Shown: in pieces, positions 1 through 6,181 of the stretch
Position numbering within the stretch: the stretch's first letter is position 1
How the letters are laid out: each line of letters starts with the position of its first letter
DNA from: Bacteroidales bacterium
GTDB lineage: Bacteria > Bacteroidota > Bacteroidia > Bacteroidales > Paludibacteraceae
Length of the DNA stretch: 7,663 nt
Reading direction: 5' to 3'
NCBI GenBank assembly: GCA_900766775.1
Contig: CAAFXN010000147.1
Location: 1-7,663 of the forward strand
Translations under genes and position numbers: made by a program
Notes under the pieces: model-generated
Databases searched by the model: none
Told to the model about the DNA's origin: nothing
What the model saw: the letters and a program-made list of their open reading frames with translations, nothing else

Positions 1-543
1 CAAGCCATCGACTACGCCGAGCAGCAGAAAGGCAACGCCCTGAAACGCGATACGGCAGGCGGCATACTGCCCGACATCGTGATGGAAGACTCGGCGAAGG
101 TGGATATATGCTACTCGCTGTATATCAAGAACATGTTCTTCGACTACGCCACGCGTTACCATCGCCTGCACGACAGCATTGCCGCGCCCGAGGTGTTCAC
201 GCTGACGGACGAAGAGATAGAGGACTTTTGCCGTTTCCTCGACGAGAAGGAGTTTACCTACGAGACAGAGACGAGCAAGTACTTTGCCGACATGCTGGAC
301 ATGGCGCGCCATGAGGATATCGACTCCACCACGATGGCTGCTTTGGAAGCATTACAACCCGCACTCAAGCCCTCTTTCCGCGAAGCGATAGCACGCAATA
401 TCGAGGAGGTGAAGCAAATGCTCGGCAGCGAGATAGTGCTGCGCTATTACTATCAGAAAGGGCAGATAGCCTATCAACTACGGTTTGACAAGGAGTTGGA
501 GAAAGCAAAGACCCTCCTAAACTCCCATAAAGAGAGCAAATAA
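1..543 (+). CDS. S41 family carboxy-terminal processing protease, C-terminal part (5' end outside the window)
   Basis: The frame is open from base 1 to the TAA at 541-543, leaving 180 residues of the C-terminus. The stretch TAGGILPDIV (visible residues 18-27) matches the GGGI-x-PD motif that ends the protease domain of Bacteroidetes CtpA/Tsp-type S41 peptidases. The tail EIVLRYYYQKGQIAYQ followed by a helix ending in KAKTLLNS also resembles the C-terminal helical region of that family. These enzymes are usually exported to the periplasm and cleave proteins near their C-termini with a Ser-Lys dyad. That dyad, the PDZ domain and any signal peptide would lie upstream and cannot be checked. GTG at 79 and ATG at 82 are internal codons, not starts, because homology runs upstream of them. 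tnaA begins 14 bases after the stop, so the two may share a transcript. The family is fairly certain; the exact orthologue is not. Confidence 0.82.
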   Translation, partial: QAIDYAEQQKGNALKRDTAGGILPDIVMEDSAKVDICYSLYIKNMFFDYATRYHRLHDSIAAPEVFTLTDEEIEDFCRFLDEKEFTYETETSKYFADMLDMARHEDIDSTTMAALEALQPALKPSFREAIARNIEEVKQMLGSEIVLRYYYQKGQIAYQLRFDKELEKAKTLLNSHKESK

Positions 544-557
544 ATCCCTAACCATAA

Positions 558-1943
558 ATGAATAATACCATGGAATTACCTTTTGCAGAATCGTGGAAAA
601 TCAAGATGGTAGAACCCATCCGTAAATCCACCCGCGCAGAGCGCGAACAGTGGCTCGCAGGAGCCAAGAACAATGTGTTTATGCTCCGTTCGGAGCAAGT
701 GTACATCGACCTGTTGACCGACTCGGGCACGGGCGCGATGTCCGACCGCCAATGGGCTGCACTGATGATGGGCGACGAGAGTTACTCCGGCGCACGCTCG
801 TTCTTCGAGTTGAAAGAGACCATCACACGGCTGACGGGTTTTAACTACGTCATCCCCACGCACCAAGGGCGTGCGGCAGAGAACGTGCTCTTCTCCTACC
901 TCGTGAAACCCGGGCAAATCATCCCCGGCAATGCGCACTTCGACACCACGAAAGGGCATATCGAGTCGCGCAAGGCGTTTGCTATTGACGTAACTATCGA
1001 CGAGGCAAAGAACACTCAGTTGGAGATACCCTTCAAGGGCAATGTGAATCTTGAGAAACTGGAGCAGATACTGAAAGACAACCCGGGCAACGTGCCATTC
1101 ATGGTGCTGACGGTAACCAACAACACCGTAGGCGGACAGCCCGTCTCCATGCAGAACATCCGCGAGACCTGCGCCCTCTGCCATAAGTACGGCGTGCCCG
1201 TGAACATGGACTCGGCGCGCTTCGCAGAGAACGCTTACTTCATCAAGACCCGCGAGGAAGGTTATCAGGACAAGACCATTCAGGAGATTGCCAAAGAGAT
1301 GTTCTCCTACGCCGACTCGATGACGATGTCTGCCAAGAAAGACGGATTGGTGAATATGGGCGGTTTCATCGCTACCAACAAAGAAGAGTGGTACGAAGGC
1401 TGCAAACAGTTCTGTATCCCCTTCGAGGGCTTCATCACCTACGGCGGTATGAACGGGCGCGACATGGCGGCGCTGGCAGTGGGATTGGAAGAGAACACCC
1501 ATTTTGACATGCTGCAGACGCGTATCCACCAAGTGGAGTATCTGGCTTCGCTGCTCGATGAATACGGCATACCTTACCAGCGCCCCGCAGGCGGACATGC
1601 CATCTTCGTGGATGCCGACAAGGTGCTGACCCATGTGCCCAAAGAAGAGTTCCCCGCGCAGACACTGACCTGCGAACTCTACCTTGAAGCAGGTATCCGC
1701 GCGTGCGAGATAGGGTATATCCTCGCTGACCGCGATCCCGTAACGCGCGAGAATCGCTTCAGCGGACTTGACCTCGTGCGTCTCTGCATTCCACGCCGCG
1801 TCTATACCGATAACCACATGAAAGTGATTGCCGCTGCGCTGAAGAATGTGTACGACCGCCGTGAGACCGTCACTCGCGGACTGCGTATCACCAAGGAGGC
1901 AGCGCTCATGCGCCACTTCACAGTAGAGTTGGAGCGACTGTAA
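558..1943 (+). CDS. tnaA: Tryptophanase (L-tryptophan indole-lyase, PLP-dependent)
   Basis: Predicted to split L-tryptophan into indole, pyruvate and ammonia in the cytoplasm. The 461 residues span the full beta-eliminating lyase fold of the tryptophanase / tyrosine phenol-lyase family. Visible motifs: DLLTDSGTGAMS (51-62), IPTHQGR (99-105), DSARFAENAYF (218-228) and SAKKD (258-262), whose second lysine, K261, should carry PLP. Residues that separate the two enzymes favour tryptophanase: D129 in FDTTKGH rather than the Thr of tyrosine phenol-lyase, I385 in GIRACEIG where tyrosine phenol-lyase has its phenol-binding Arg, and H453 in RHFT where it has Phe. Some segments (AMSDRQW, MFSYAD, LVNMGGF) look more like tyrosine phenol-lyase, so substrate is inferred. 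ATG 558 is chosen; an in-frame ATG at 570 would remove four residues. No TnaC-type leader peptide fits in the 14-base upstream gap. A strong hairpin follows the gene. Confidence 0.93.
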   Translation: MNNTMELPFAESWKIKMVEPIRKSTRAEREQWLAGAKNNVFMLRSEQVYIDLLTDSGTGAMSDRQWAALMMGDESYSGARSFFELKETITRLTGFNYVIPTHQGRAAENVLFSYLVKPGQIIPGNAHFDTTKGHIESRKAFAIDVTIDEAKNTQLEIPFKGNVNLEKLEQILKDNPGNVPFMVLTVTNNTVGGQPVSMQNIRETCALCHKYGVPVNMDSARFAENAYFIKTREEGYQDKTIQEIAKEMFSYADSMTMSAKKDGLVNMGGFIATNKEEWYEGCKQFCIPFEGFITYGGMNGRDMAALAVGLEENTHFDMLQTRIHQVEYLASLLDEYGIPYQRPAGGHAIFVDADKVLTHVPKEEFPAQTLTCELYLEAGIRACEIGYILADRDPVTRENRFSGLDLVRLCIPRRVYTDNHMKVIAAALKNVYDRRETVTRGLRITKEAALMRHFTVELERL

Positions 1944-1944
1944 A

Positions 1945-2035
1945 AAACGATAGATTTTTCCGACCTGCGTACGATGGATTTGCCCTGCCACCGTGCGCAG
2001 GTTGTTCGTTTAGAGGGCTCAAACGATAGAAAAAT
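1945..2035. repeat. 10-bp direct repeat flanking the tnaA terminator hairpin
   Basis: AAACGATAGA occurs exactly at 1945-1954 and again at 2021-2030, on either side of the terminator stem. The adjoining ATTTTTC (1954-1960) and GAAAAAT (2029-2035) are also complementary, so a weak outer stem could extend the hairpin. The function is unknown. Confidence 0.5.
1963..2011 (+). terminator. Probable intrinsic terminator after tnaA
   Basis: Arms at 1963-1977 (ACCTGCGTACGATGG) and 1988-2002 (CCACCGTGCGCAGGT) pair over 15 positions: 13 Watson-Crick pairs, one T-G wobble and one A-C mismatch, around a 10-base loop. The hairpin is followed by the T-rich but interrupted run TGTTCGTTT (2003-2011). It starts 20 bases after the tnaA stop and lies upstream of the bamD promoter, as expected for a transcript boundary. 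The imperfect T-run makes the mechanism less certain than the hairpin itself. Confidence 0.75.
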
Positions 2036-2059
2036 GCAAAAAAATAGGTTTTTTCTTGC
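2036..2059. promoter_or_regulatory. A-tract/T-tract imperfect palindrome overlapping the promoter's upstream box
   Basis: GCAAAAAAATA (2036-2046) faces TTTTTTCTTGC (2049-2059), an imperfect AT-rich inverted repeat. The right arm contains the proposed TTG element of the bamD promoter. Such tracts can bend DNA or act as an upstream promoter element, but a regulatory role is inference only. Confidence 0.35.
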
Positions 2060-2086
2060 GTATGTGGGATTTTATTCGTAACTTTG
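2056..2086 (+). promoter_or_regulatory. Bacteroidetes-type promoter for bamD
   Basis: TAACTTTG at 2079-2086 matches the Bacteroidetes -7 box TAnnTTTG in full. A TTG at 2056-2058 lies 20 bases upstream, which suits the -33 element. Transcription would start at about 2089-2093, directly downstream of the tnaA terminator. This leaves only some 4-8 bases before ATG 2097. Confidence 0.72.
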
Positions 2087-2096
2087 CACGCTTTTT

Positions 2097-2975
2097 ATGA
2101 GTAGCACAAGCAGAAACAATAACAAGAACCGTATAGTGGACTACAAGTTTGGAAATAGGAGACAGGTATTGCCGATGGTGGCAGTGTGGTTATTAGGTGG
2201 TTTAGTGCTGCTTTTGAATAGTTGTGGCGAGTATCAGAAAGTCCTGAAGTCAACCGACCCTGACTACAAATACGAGCAGTCGCTACGCTACTTCAACGAC
2301 AAACAGTATGTGAAAGCACAGACCCTGTTGGACGACATCACCCCCTATTACAAAGGCACAGAGCGTAGCGAGGATGTGCTTGCCTATCTGGCGCGTTGCT
2401 ACATGGGACAGAAAGACTATACTTCTGCTGCCGATTACTACTCGGCATATATCCGCAACTATCCCAAAGGGAAATACATCACCGAGGCGCGGTTTCAGTT
2501 AGGGCACTGCTACTACCTCGATGCGCCCGATGCGCGATTAGACCAAGACATCACCAAGAAAGCCATTCAAGCCTTCACCGAGTTTGTGGAGTTCTTCCCC
2601 GAGAGCCCCTACGCCGAGCAAGCCTACCAAGAGATGGGTGAGATGTACGACAAATTGGCAGAGAAAGAGTACTACAACGCTAAGTTATACTACAACCTCG
2701 GTTCGTACTTGGGAAACAACTACATCAGTTGCGAGATAGTGGCGAAGAATGCCTTGAAGACCTATCCGAGCAACAAGTATCAAGAGGAATTTAATTGGCT
2801 GATACTACAGGCGAAATACCAGCAGACGCTAATGTCATACGAGGTAAAGAAACTCGAGCGCGCCCGCGACACGCAGGACGAATACTACAACTTCATCACC
2901 GAGTATCCGGATTCCAAGCACCGCGCTGCCGCAGACAAGATTCTGCGTGATGTGAAGAAGATTACGAAAGAATAA
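2097..2975 (+). CDS. bamD: Outer membrane protein assembly factor BamD (lipoprotein)
   Basis: Predicted periplasmic lipoprotein of the BAM complex, which folds beta-barrel proteins into the outer membrane. Residues 21-43 show a lipoprotein signal: basic NRRQ, a hydrophobic stretch VAVWLLGGLVLLL, then the lipobox LNSC with C43 as the lipidated cysteine. The sequence after it (GEYQKVLKSTDPDYKYE) is typical of Bacteroidetes BamD. The rest is helical and tetratricopeptide-like, with repeated patterns such as YVKAQTLLDDI, YTSAADYYSAYIRNYP and KAIQAFTEFVEFFPES. Length (292 residues) fits the family. C43 is followed by GEY rather than an acidic surface-export signal, which agrees with a periplasmic site. 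The start is uncertain: the promoter lies so close to ATG 2097 that GTG 2136 is a real alternative; ATG 2175 would lose the basic n-region. rpoZ and coaBC follow, a common Bacteroidetes order. Confidence 0.92.
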   Translation: MSSTSRNNNKNRIVDYKFGNRRQVLPMVAVWLLGGLVLLLNSCGEYQKVLKSTDPDYKYEQSLRYFNDKQYVKAQTLLDDITPYYKGTERSEDVLAYLARCYMGQKDYTSAADYYSAYIRNYPKGKYITEARFQLGHCYYLDAPDARLDQDITKKAIQAFTEFVEFFPESPYAEQAYQEMGEMYDKLAEKEYYNAKLYYNLGSYLGNNYISCEIVAKNALKTYPSNKYQEEFNWLILQAKYQQTLMSYEVKKLERARDTQDEYYNFITEYPDSKHRAAADKILRDVKKITKE

Positions 2976-2993
2976 ATATCAATTTGAAATTTT

Positions 2994-3043
2994 AGAAGTT
3001 AGAGCGCTTCGCTGTTAGAAGTTAGAACGCTTCGCTGTTAGAA
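2994..3043. repeat. 23-bp tandem repeat with small hairpins before rpoZ
   Basis: Two 23-base units (2994-3016 and 3017-3039) differ at a single base (G3004 versus A3027), followed by a partial third unit AGAA (3040-3043). The first unit contains the hairpin AGCG-CTT-CGCT (3003-3013); in the second the G-to-A change weakens one pair. Each hairpin is followed by GTTAGAA, close to the GTAAGAA linker of the arrays around prfA, so this seems to be the same repeat family. Confidence 0.85.
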
Positions 3044-3070
3044 ATTTACAAATTTACAAATTTACAAATT
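3042..3070. repeat. 8-bp tandem repeat AAATTTAC, about 3.6 copies
   Basis: AAATTTAC repeats exactly at 3042-3049, 3050-3057 and 3058-3065, with AAATT left at 3066-3070. It ends 10 bases before the rpoZ start codon. Perfect short tandem units like this can change copy number by slippage, which could alter the rpoZ leader, but that is inference. Confidence 0.9.
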
Positions 3071-3080
3071 AAAACAAGAT

Positions 3081-3413
3081 ATGGATTACAAGAACACCAA
3101 TGCACCTAAGAACACGATTACCCGCGACATGAACCACCTGGTGGAGCCTGTGGGCAATGTGTATGAGACAGTGGCTATCATTGCCAAGCGTGCTAACCAG
3201 ATTAGCAATGGCTTGAAGAAAGAGTTGGACGCCAAACTGCAAGATTTCTCTGTGCCCCAAGACTCGCTGGAAGAGACCTTCGAAAACAAGGAGCAAATTG
3301 AGATTTCTCGCTCATATGAGAAACTGCCGAAGCCAACCCTGATGGCCACCCAAGAGTTCCTTGAAGGCAACCTTATCTACAAAGGAAGCAACAAAGACGA
3401 GGCTCTGAAGTAA
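3081..3413 (+). CDS. rpoZ: DNA-directed RNA polymerase omega subunit (Bacteroidetes Rpb6-like)
   Basis: Small subunit that helps assemble and stabilise RNA polymerase in the cytoplasm. The 110 residues resemble the Bacteroidetes omega/Rpb6 protein: N-terminal MDYKNTNAPKNTITRDM, the core GNVYETVAIIAKRANQIS (residues 25-42), and the C-terminal EQIEISRSYEKLPKPTL (71-87) followed by AQEF-like TQEFLEGNLIY. The core corresponds to the conserved omega helix that packs on the beta-prime subunit. It lies 105 bases after bamD and 129 before coaBC. The A-rich leader just before ATG 3081 suits Bacteroidetes translation starts, which do not rely on Shine-Dalgarno pairing. I saw no good promoter in the gap, so it may be transcribed with bamD. 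Confidence 0.9.
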   Translation: MDYKNTNAPKNTITRDMNHLVEPVGNVYETVAIIAKRANQISNGLKKELDAKLQDFSVPQDSLEETFENKEQIEISRSYEKLPKPTLMATQEFLEGNLIYKGSNKDEALK

Positions 3414-3425
3414 AAAGAAAATTAT

Positions 3426-3500
3426 GTTGGTCGTTGCACGCTAACCATTTCATGCCAGGCGGTGCACATTTGGCATTGCATGTTAACGCGGAGCGCCAAC
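3426..3500. repeat. Imperfect 75-base inverted repeat between rpoZ and coaBC
   Basis: The ends GTTGG (3426-3430) and CCAAC (3496-3500) pair perfectly. Inside them, with a few bulges, 3432-3445 pairs with 3482-3495, including TAAC (3442-3445) with GTTA (3482-3485). ATGCCA (3452-3457) pairs with TGGCAT (3471-3476) around a 13-base loop. No T-run follows, so it does not look like a standard terminator. It could be an RNA structure in the rpoZ-coaBC leader or a decayed small palindromic element. Confidence 0.6.
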
Positions 3501-3542
3501 AGGAAATGACAAACACGAAGTGTCAACAGGAACTGACCAAAC
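3488..3542. repeat. Hairpin-plus-linker repeat directly before coaBC
   Basis: GCG-GAG-CGC (3488-3496) is followed by a linker beginning CAACAGGAAATGAC (from 3497). Next comes the perfect hairpin ACAC-GAA-GTGT (3513-3523), then a second linker beginning CAACAGGAACTGAC (from 3524), which runs to the base before ATG 3543. The two linkers differ mainly by A/C at one position and one extra C. The design matches the other arrays, and the core ACACGAAGT is shared with the repeats flanking prfA. Confidence 0.75.
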
Positions 3543-4775
3543 ATGGCAAAGCACATTCTAATAGGTATTAGCGGGGGCATTGCCGCTTACAAGATACCTG
3601 AGTTGATTCGGCTTCTGCGCAAGGCAGGAGCCGATGTGCGTATTACGACCACGGCTAATGGTTTGCAGTTCGTTACTCCGCTCACCTTGCAGACGCTGTC
3701 GGGCTATCCCGTCTATTCGGATGTGTTTGCCTCTGCCAACCCCCACTCCACCGAGCATATCTCGCTGCCTGACTGGGCAGACCTGATGGTAGTGGCTCCG
3801 GCTACTGCCAATGTGCTGGCGAAGATGGCAAACGGTATCGCCGATGACGCACTGACCACCACATTCTGCGCCATGCGAAAGCCCGTGGTGATAGCGCCTG
3901 CGATGAACGACAAGATGTACGCCAACCCCGCGACACAGCGCGCCATCCGCACGCTGGCTGCGTGGGACAACATCACCATGCTTGACTGCGCGGAAGGCGA
4001 GTTAGCATGCGGCACATCGGGCAAAGGACGCATGCAGGAGGTGGACTATATTGCCGAGGCTATCTACAGTGCGCTCACGCCGAAAGACCTTTTGGGTAAG
4101 CGCGTGCTTATCACCGCCGGACCCACGCAGGAGGCGCTTGACCCCGTGCGTTTCTTGAGCAACTACTCTACGGGGAAGATGGGATATGCACTGGCGGCAG
4201 ATTGCTTGCGACGAGGGGCTGAGGTTACGCTGATAAGCGGTCCCACCACGGTGCCTGCTCCGCTTATGCCCGCCTATTTATCCACGGGGCAAGGGCAACT
4301 CACTATGGTGCCTGTACGCGCCGCGCAAGAGATGTACGAGGCTTGCACCATGCACTTTACGCAGAGCGATATGGCTATCCTCTGCGCCGCAGTAGCCGAT
4401 TTCACCCCCACTGAGCAAGCCTCCCAAAAAATCAAGAAAGCCCCTGGGCAGACTTCGCTGACGCTCCACCTTAGCACAACACACGACATCGCCGCCACTC
4501 TCGGTGCACACAAGCGAGCCAACCAACTGCTCGTGGGATTTGCCCTTGAGACGCAGAATGAAGAGCAAAACGCGCTCAAGAAAATGCAACAGAAAGGCTT
4601 GGACATGATTGTCCTTAACTCCCTGCAAGACGCAGGCGCAGGCTTTGGCTCCGATACTAACAAAGTTACGATTTTCCACTCTGACGGGAGGCAAACGGAG
4701 GTGGCACTGCAGGCTAAGAGTGCCGTGGCAACAAGAATAGTGGATGAAGTAAGGGAGGAAATCGCAAGGCGATAA
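3543..4775 (+). CDS. coaBC: Bifunctional phosphopantothenoylcysteine decarboxylase / phosphopantothenate-cysteine ligase
   Basis: Catalyses two steps of coenzyme A synthesis in the cytoplasm: joining cysteine to 4'-phosphopantothenate, then decarboxylating the product to 4'-phosphopantetheine. The 410 residues contain both halves. The flavin-dependent CoaC part (about 1-180) has ISGGIAAYK (9-17), the catalytic histidine in STEHISLPDWAD (H72), the PAMN motif with N122, and the substrate-clamp cysteine C156 in GELACGTSGKGRM. The CoaB part (about 185-410) has ITAGPTQEALDPVRFLSN (190-207, ending in the conserved Asn), STGKMG (209-214), AAVADF (282-287) and the lysines of QKIKKAP (295-301). All expected catalytic residues are present and length is normal. 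ATG 3543 gives the usual short N-terminus MAKHILIGISGG. The gene ends with TAA 107 bases before ffh. Confidence 0.96.
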   Translation: MAKHILIGISGGIAAYKIPELIRLLRKAGADVRITTTANGLQFVTPLTLQTLSGYPVYSDVFASANPHSTEHISLPDWADLMVVAPATANVLAKMANGIADDALTTTFCAMRKPVVIAPAMNDKMYANPATQRAIRTLAAWDNITMLDCAEGELACGTSGKGRMQEVDYIAEAIYSALTPKDLLGKRVLITAGPTQEALDPVRFLSNYSTGKMGYALAADCLRRGAEVTLISGPTTVPAPLMPAYLSTGQGQLTMVPVRAAQEMYEACTMHFTQSDMAILCAAVADFTPTEQASQKIKKAPGQTSLTLHLSTTHDIAATLGAHKRANQLLVGFALETQNEEQNALKKMQQKGLDMIVLNSLQDAGAGFGSDTNKVTIFHSDGRQTEVALQAKSAVATRIVDEVREEIARR

Positions 4776-4882
4776 CATAGGGAACCCTGCGGCAACAAGG
4801 CTTTGCTTTCGATCCCTCGCACGCGCGCGCTACTAAATACAACTACGCATTATCAAAAGACTACTAACCACTAAGAAAGAAT
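4776..4882. other. coaBC-ffh intergenic region
   Basis: It contains a perfect small dyad AGGG-AA-CCCT (4779-4788) just after the coaBC stop, an alternating CG run (4822-4830) and an A-rich leader before ATG 4883. No T-run follows the dyad, and no match to the Bacteroidetes promoter box was found. Unlike its neighbours, this gap lacks the GTAAGAA-linked hairpins. Confidence 0.5.
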
Positions 4883-6181
4883 ATGTTTGATAATTTATCG
4901 GAGCGGCTGGAACGCTCGTTTAAGATTCTGAAGGGTGAAGGACGAATCACCGAGATTAACATAGCGGAAACCGTGAAGGATATCCGCAAGGCTTTGCTGG
5001 AAGCCGATGTGAACTACAAAACCGCCAAGCAGTTTACCGACCAAGTGAAAGCCAAAGCACTGGGGCAGAATGTGATGACCGCCGTTCGCCCCGGGCAGTT
5101 GATGGTGAAAATCACCCACGACGAGTTGGCAACGTTGATGGGGGGTGAGGCGCAGGAAATCAATCTGAAAGGCTCGCCTGCGGTAATCCTGATGTCGGGT
5201 CTGCAAGGCTCCGGTAAGACAACCTTCGCAAGCAAACTGGCGAACTATCTGCAGACGAAGAAAGGCAAGAAAGTGATGCTGGTGGCGTGCGATGTGTATC
5301 GTCCGGCAGCCATTGAGCAGCTGCGTGTATTGGGCGAGCAGATAAACGCCAAGGTCTATACCGGCGAGGGCGAGAGCAACCCTGTGAAGAAGGCTGAGAA
5401 AGCCATCGCCGAGGCGCGTGTGTATGGCTACGATGTTGTGATTGTGGATACTGCCGGTCGCTTGGCAGTGGATGAGCAGATGATGCAGGAGATAGCAGCT
5501 ATCAAGCAGGCCATCAAGCCCACGGAGACACTCTTCGTAGTGGATGCAATGACCGGTCAAGATGCCGTGAATACCGCGAAGGAGTTCAACGACCGACTGG
5601 ACTTCGACGGCGTGGTGCTGACGAAGCTTGATGGCGATGCCCGCGGCGGTGCGGCGCTATCCATCCGCTCGGTGGTGAACAAGCCTATCAAGTTCATCGG
5701 TACGGGCGAGAAGATGGACGCACTGGATGTGTTCCACCCTGCGCGTATGGCAGACCGAATCTTGGGCATGGGCGACGTGGTGAGCCTCGTGGAGCGCGCA
5801 CAGGAGCAGTACAACGAGGAAGAGGCACGCCGTATCAGCAAGAAGATAGCGAAGAATCAGTTCGATTTCAATGACTTCCTCTCGCAATTGGAGCAAATCA
5901 AGAAGATGGGCTCGATGAAAGACCTGATGGGCATGATTCCGGGCATGGACAAGGCGCTGAAAGGCGTGGAGATAAGCGACGATGCCTTCAAGCCGATAGA
6001 AGCCATTATCTCGTCGATGACGCCTGCCGAGCGCGCCAACCCCGCGCTGCTCAACGGCTCGCGCAAGGAGCGTATCGCCAAAGGCTCGGGCACCAGCATC
6101 GTAGAGGTGAACCGCTTCCTCAAGCAGTTCGACCAGACAAGCAAGATGATGCGCAAAGTGCAGCAGATGAGGAGGAGATAA
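4883..6181 (+). CDS. ffh: Signal recognition particle protein Ffh (SRP54 GTPase)
   Basis: Binds signal sequences of nascent membrane and exported proteins together with SRP RNA, and delivers ribosomes to the FtsY receptor at the membrane. The 432 residues show the full family layout: N-terminal helical bundle (about 1-90); GTPase domain with P-loop GLQGSGKTT (106-114), DVYRPAA (137-143), DTAGR (189-193) and TKLDGDARGG (247-256); the closing motif GTGEKMDALDVFHP (273-286); then the methionine-rich M domain. In the M domain, DFNDFLSQLEQIKKMG (328-343) starts the signal-binding region and SRKERIAKGSGTSIVEVNRF (393-412) is the SRP-RNA-binding segment. The C-terminus MMRKVQQMRRR is basic. ATG 4883 gives the normal MFDNLSERLE start. 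The last base of the stop codon is already the first base of the downstream hairpin array. SRP RNA itself is not in the window. Confidence 0.97.
   Translation: MFDNLSERLERSFKILKGEGRITEINIAETVKDIRKALLEADVNYKTAKQFTDQVKAKALGQNVMTAVRPGQLMVKITHDELATLMGGEAQEINLKGSPAVILMSGLQGSGKTTFASKLANYLQTKKGKKVMLVACDVYRPAAIEQLRVLGEQINAKVYTGEGESNPVKKAEKAIAEARVYGYDVVIVDTAGRLAVDEQMMQEIAAIKQAIKPTETLFVVDAMTGQDAVNTAKEFNDRLDFDGVVLTKLDGDARGGAALSIRSVVNKPIKFIGTGEKMDALDVFHPARMADRILGMGDVVSLVERAQEQYNEEEARRISKKIAKNQFDFNDFLSQLEQIKKMGSMKDLMGMIPGMDKALKGVEISDDAFKPIEAIISSMTPAERANPALLNGSRKERIAKGSGTSIVEVNRFLKQFDQTSKMMRKVQQMRRR

Noticed and set aside
479..487. Possible tnaA promoter box TACGGTTTG inside the protease gene
   Set aside because: It has three bases between TA and TTTG instead of two, and no convincing upstream TTG at the right spacing was found.
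558..1943. Annotation as tyrosine phenol-lyase
   Set aside because: The Arg that binds the phenol ring is replaced by Ile (I385), and the Thr and Phe positions carry the tryptophanase residues Asp and His.
576..1991. A 471-residue open frame on the minus strand across tnaA
   Set aside because: It lies entirely over the clear tnaA coding sequence and its terminator, and its translation shows no recognisable domain. Long antisense frames are common opposite GC-rich codon-biased genes.
2979..2986. Possible rpoZ promoter box TCAATTTG after bamD
   Set aside because: It has one mismatch to TAnnTTTG and no TTG about 19-21 bases upstream, so it is too weak to call.
3465..3472. Possible coaBC promoter box CACATTTG
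   Set aside because: It has one mismatch, the nearest upstream TTG is 28 bases away, and it lies in the loop region of the inverted repeat.
4274..4822. Two long minus-strand frames opposite the CoaB half of coaBC
   Set aside because: Both are shadows of strongly conserved coaBC codons and lack domain similarity.
4776..4882. SRP RNA or tRNA gene near ffh
   Set aside because: No cloverleaf pattern or SRP RNA tetraloop hairpin could be recognised in the gaps on either side of ffh.
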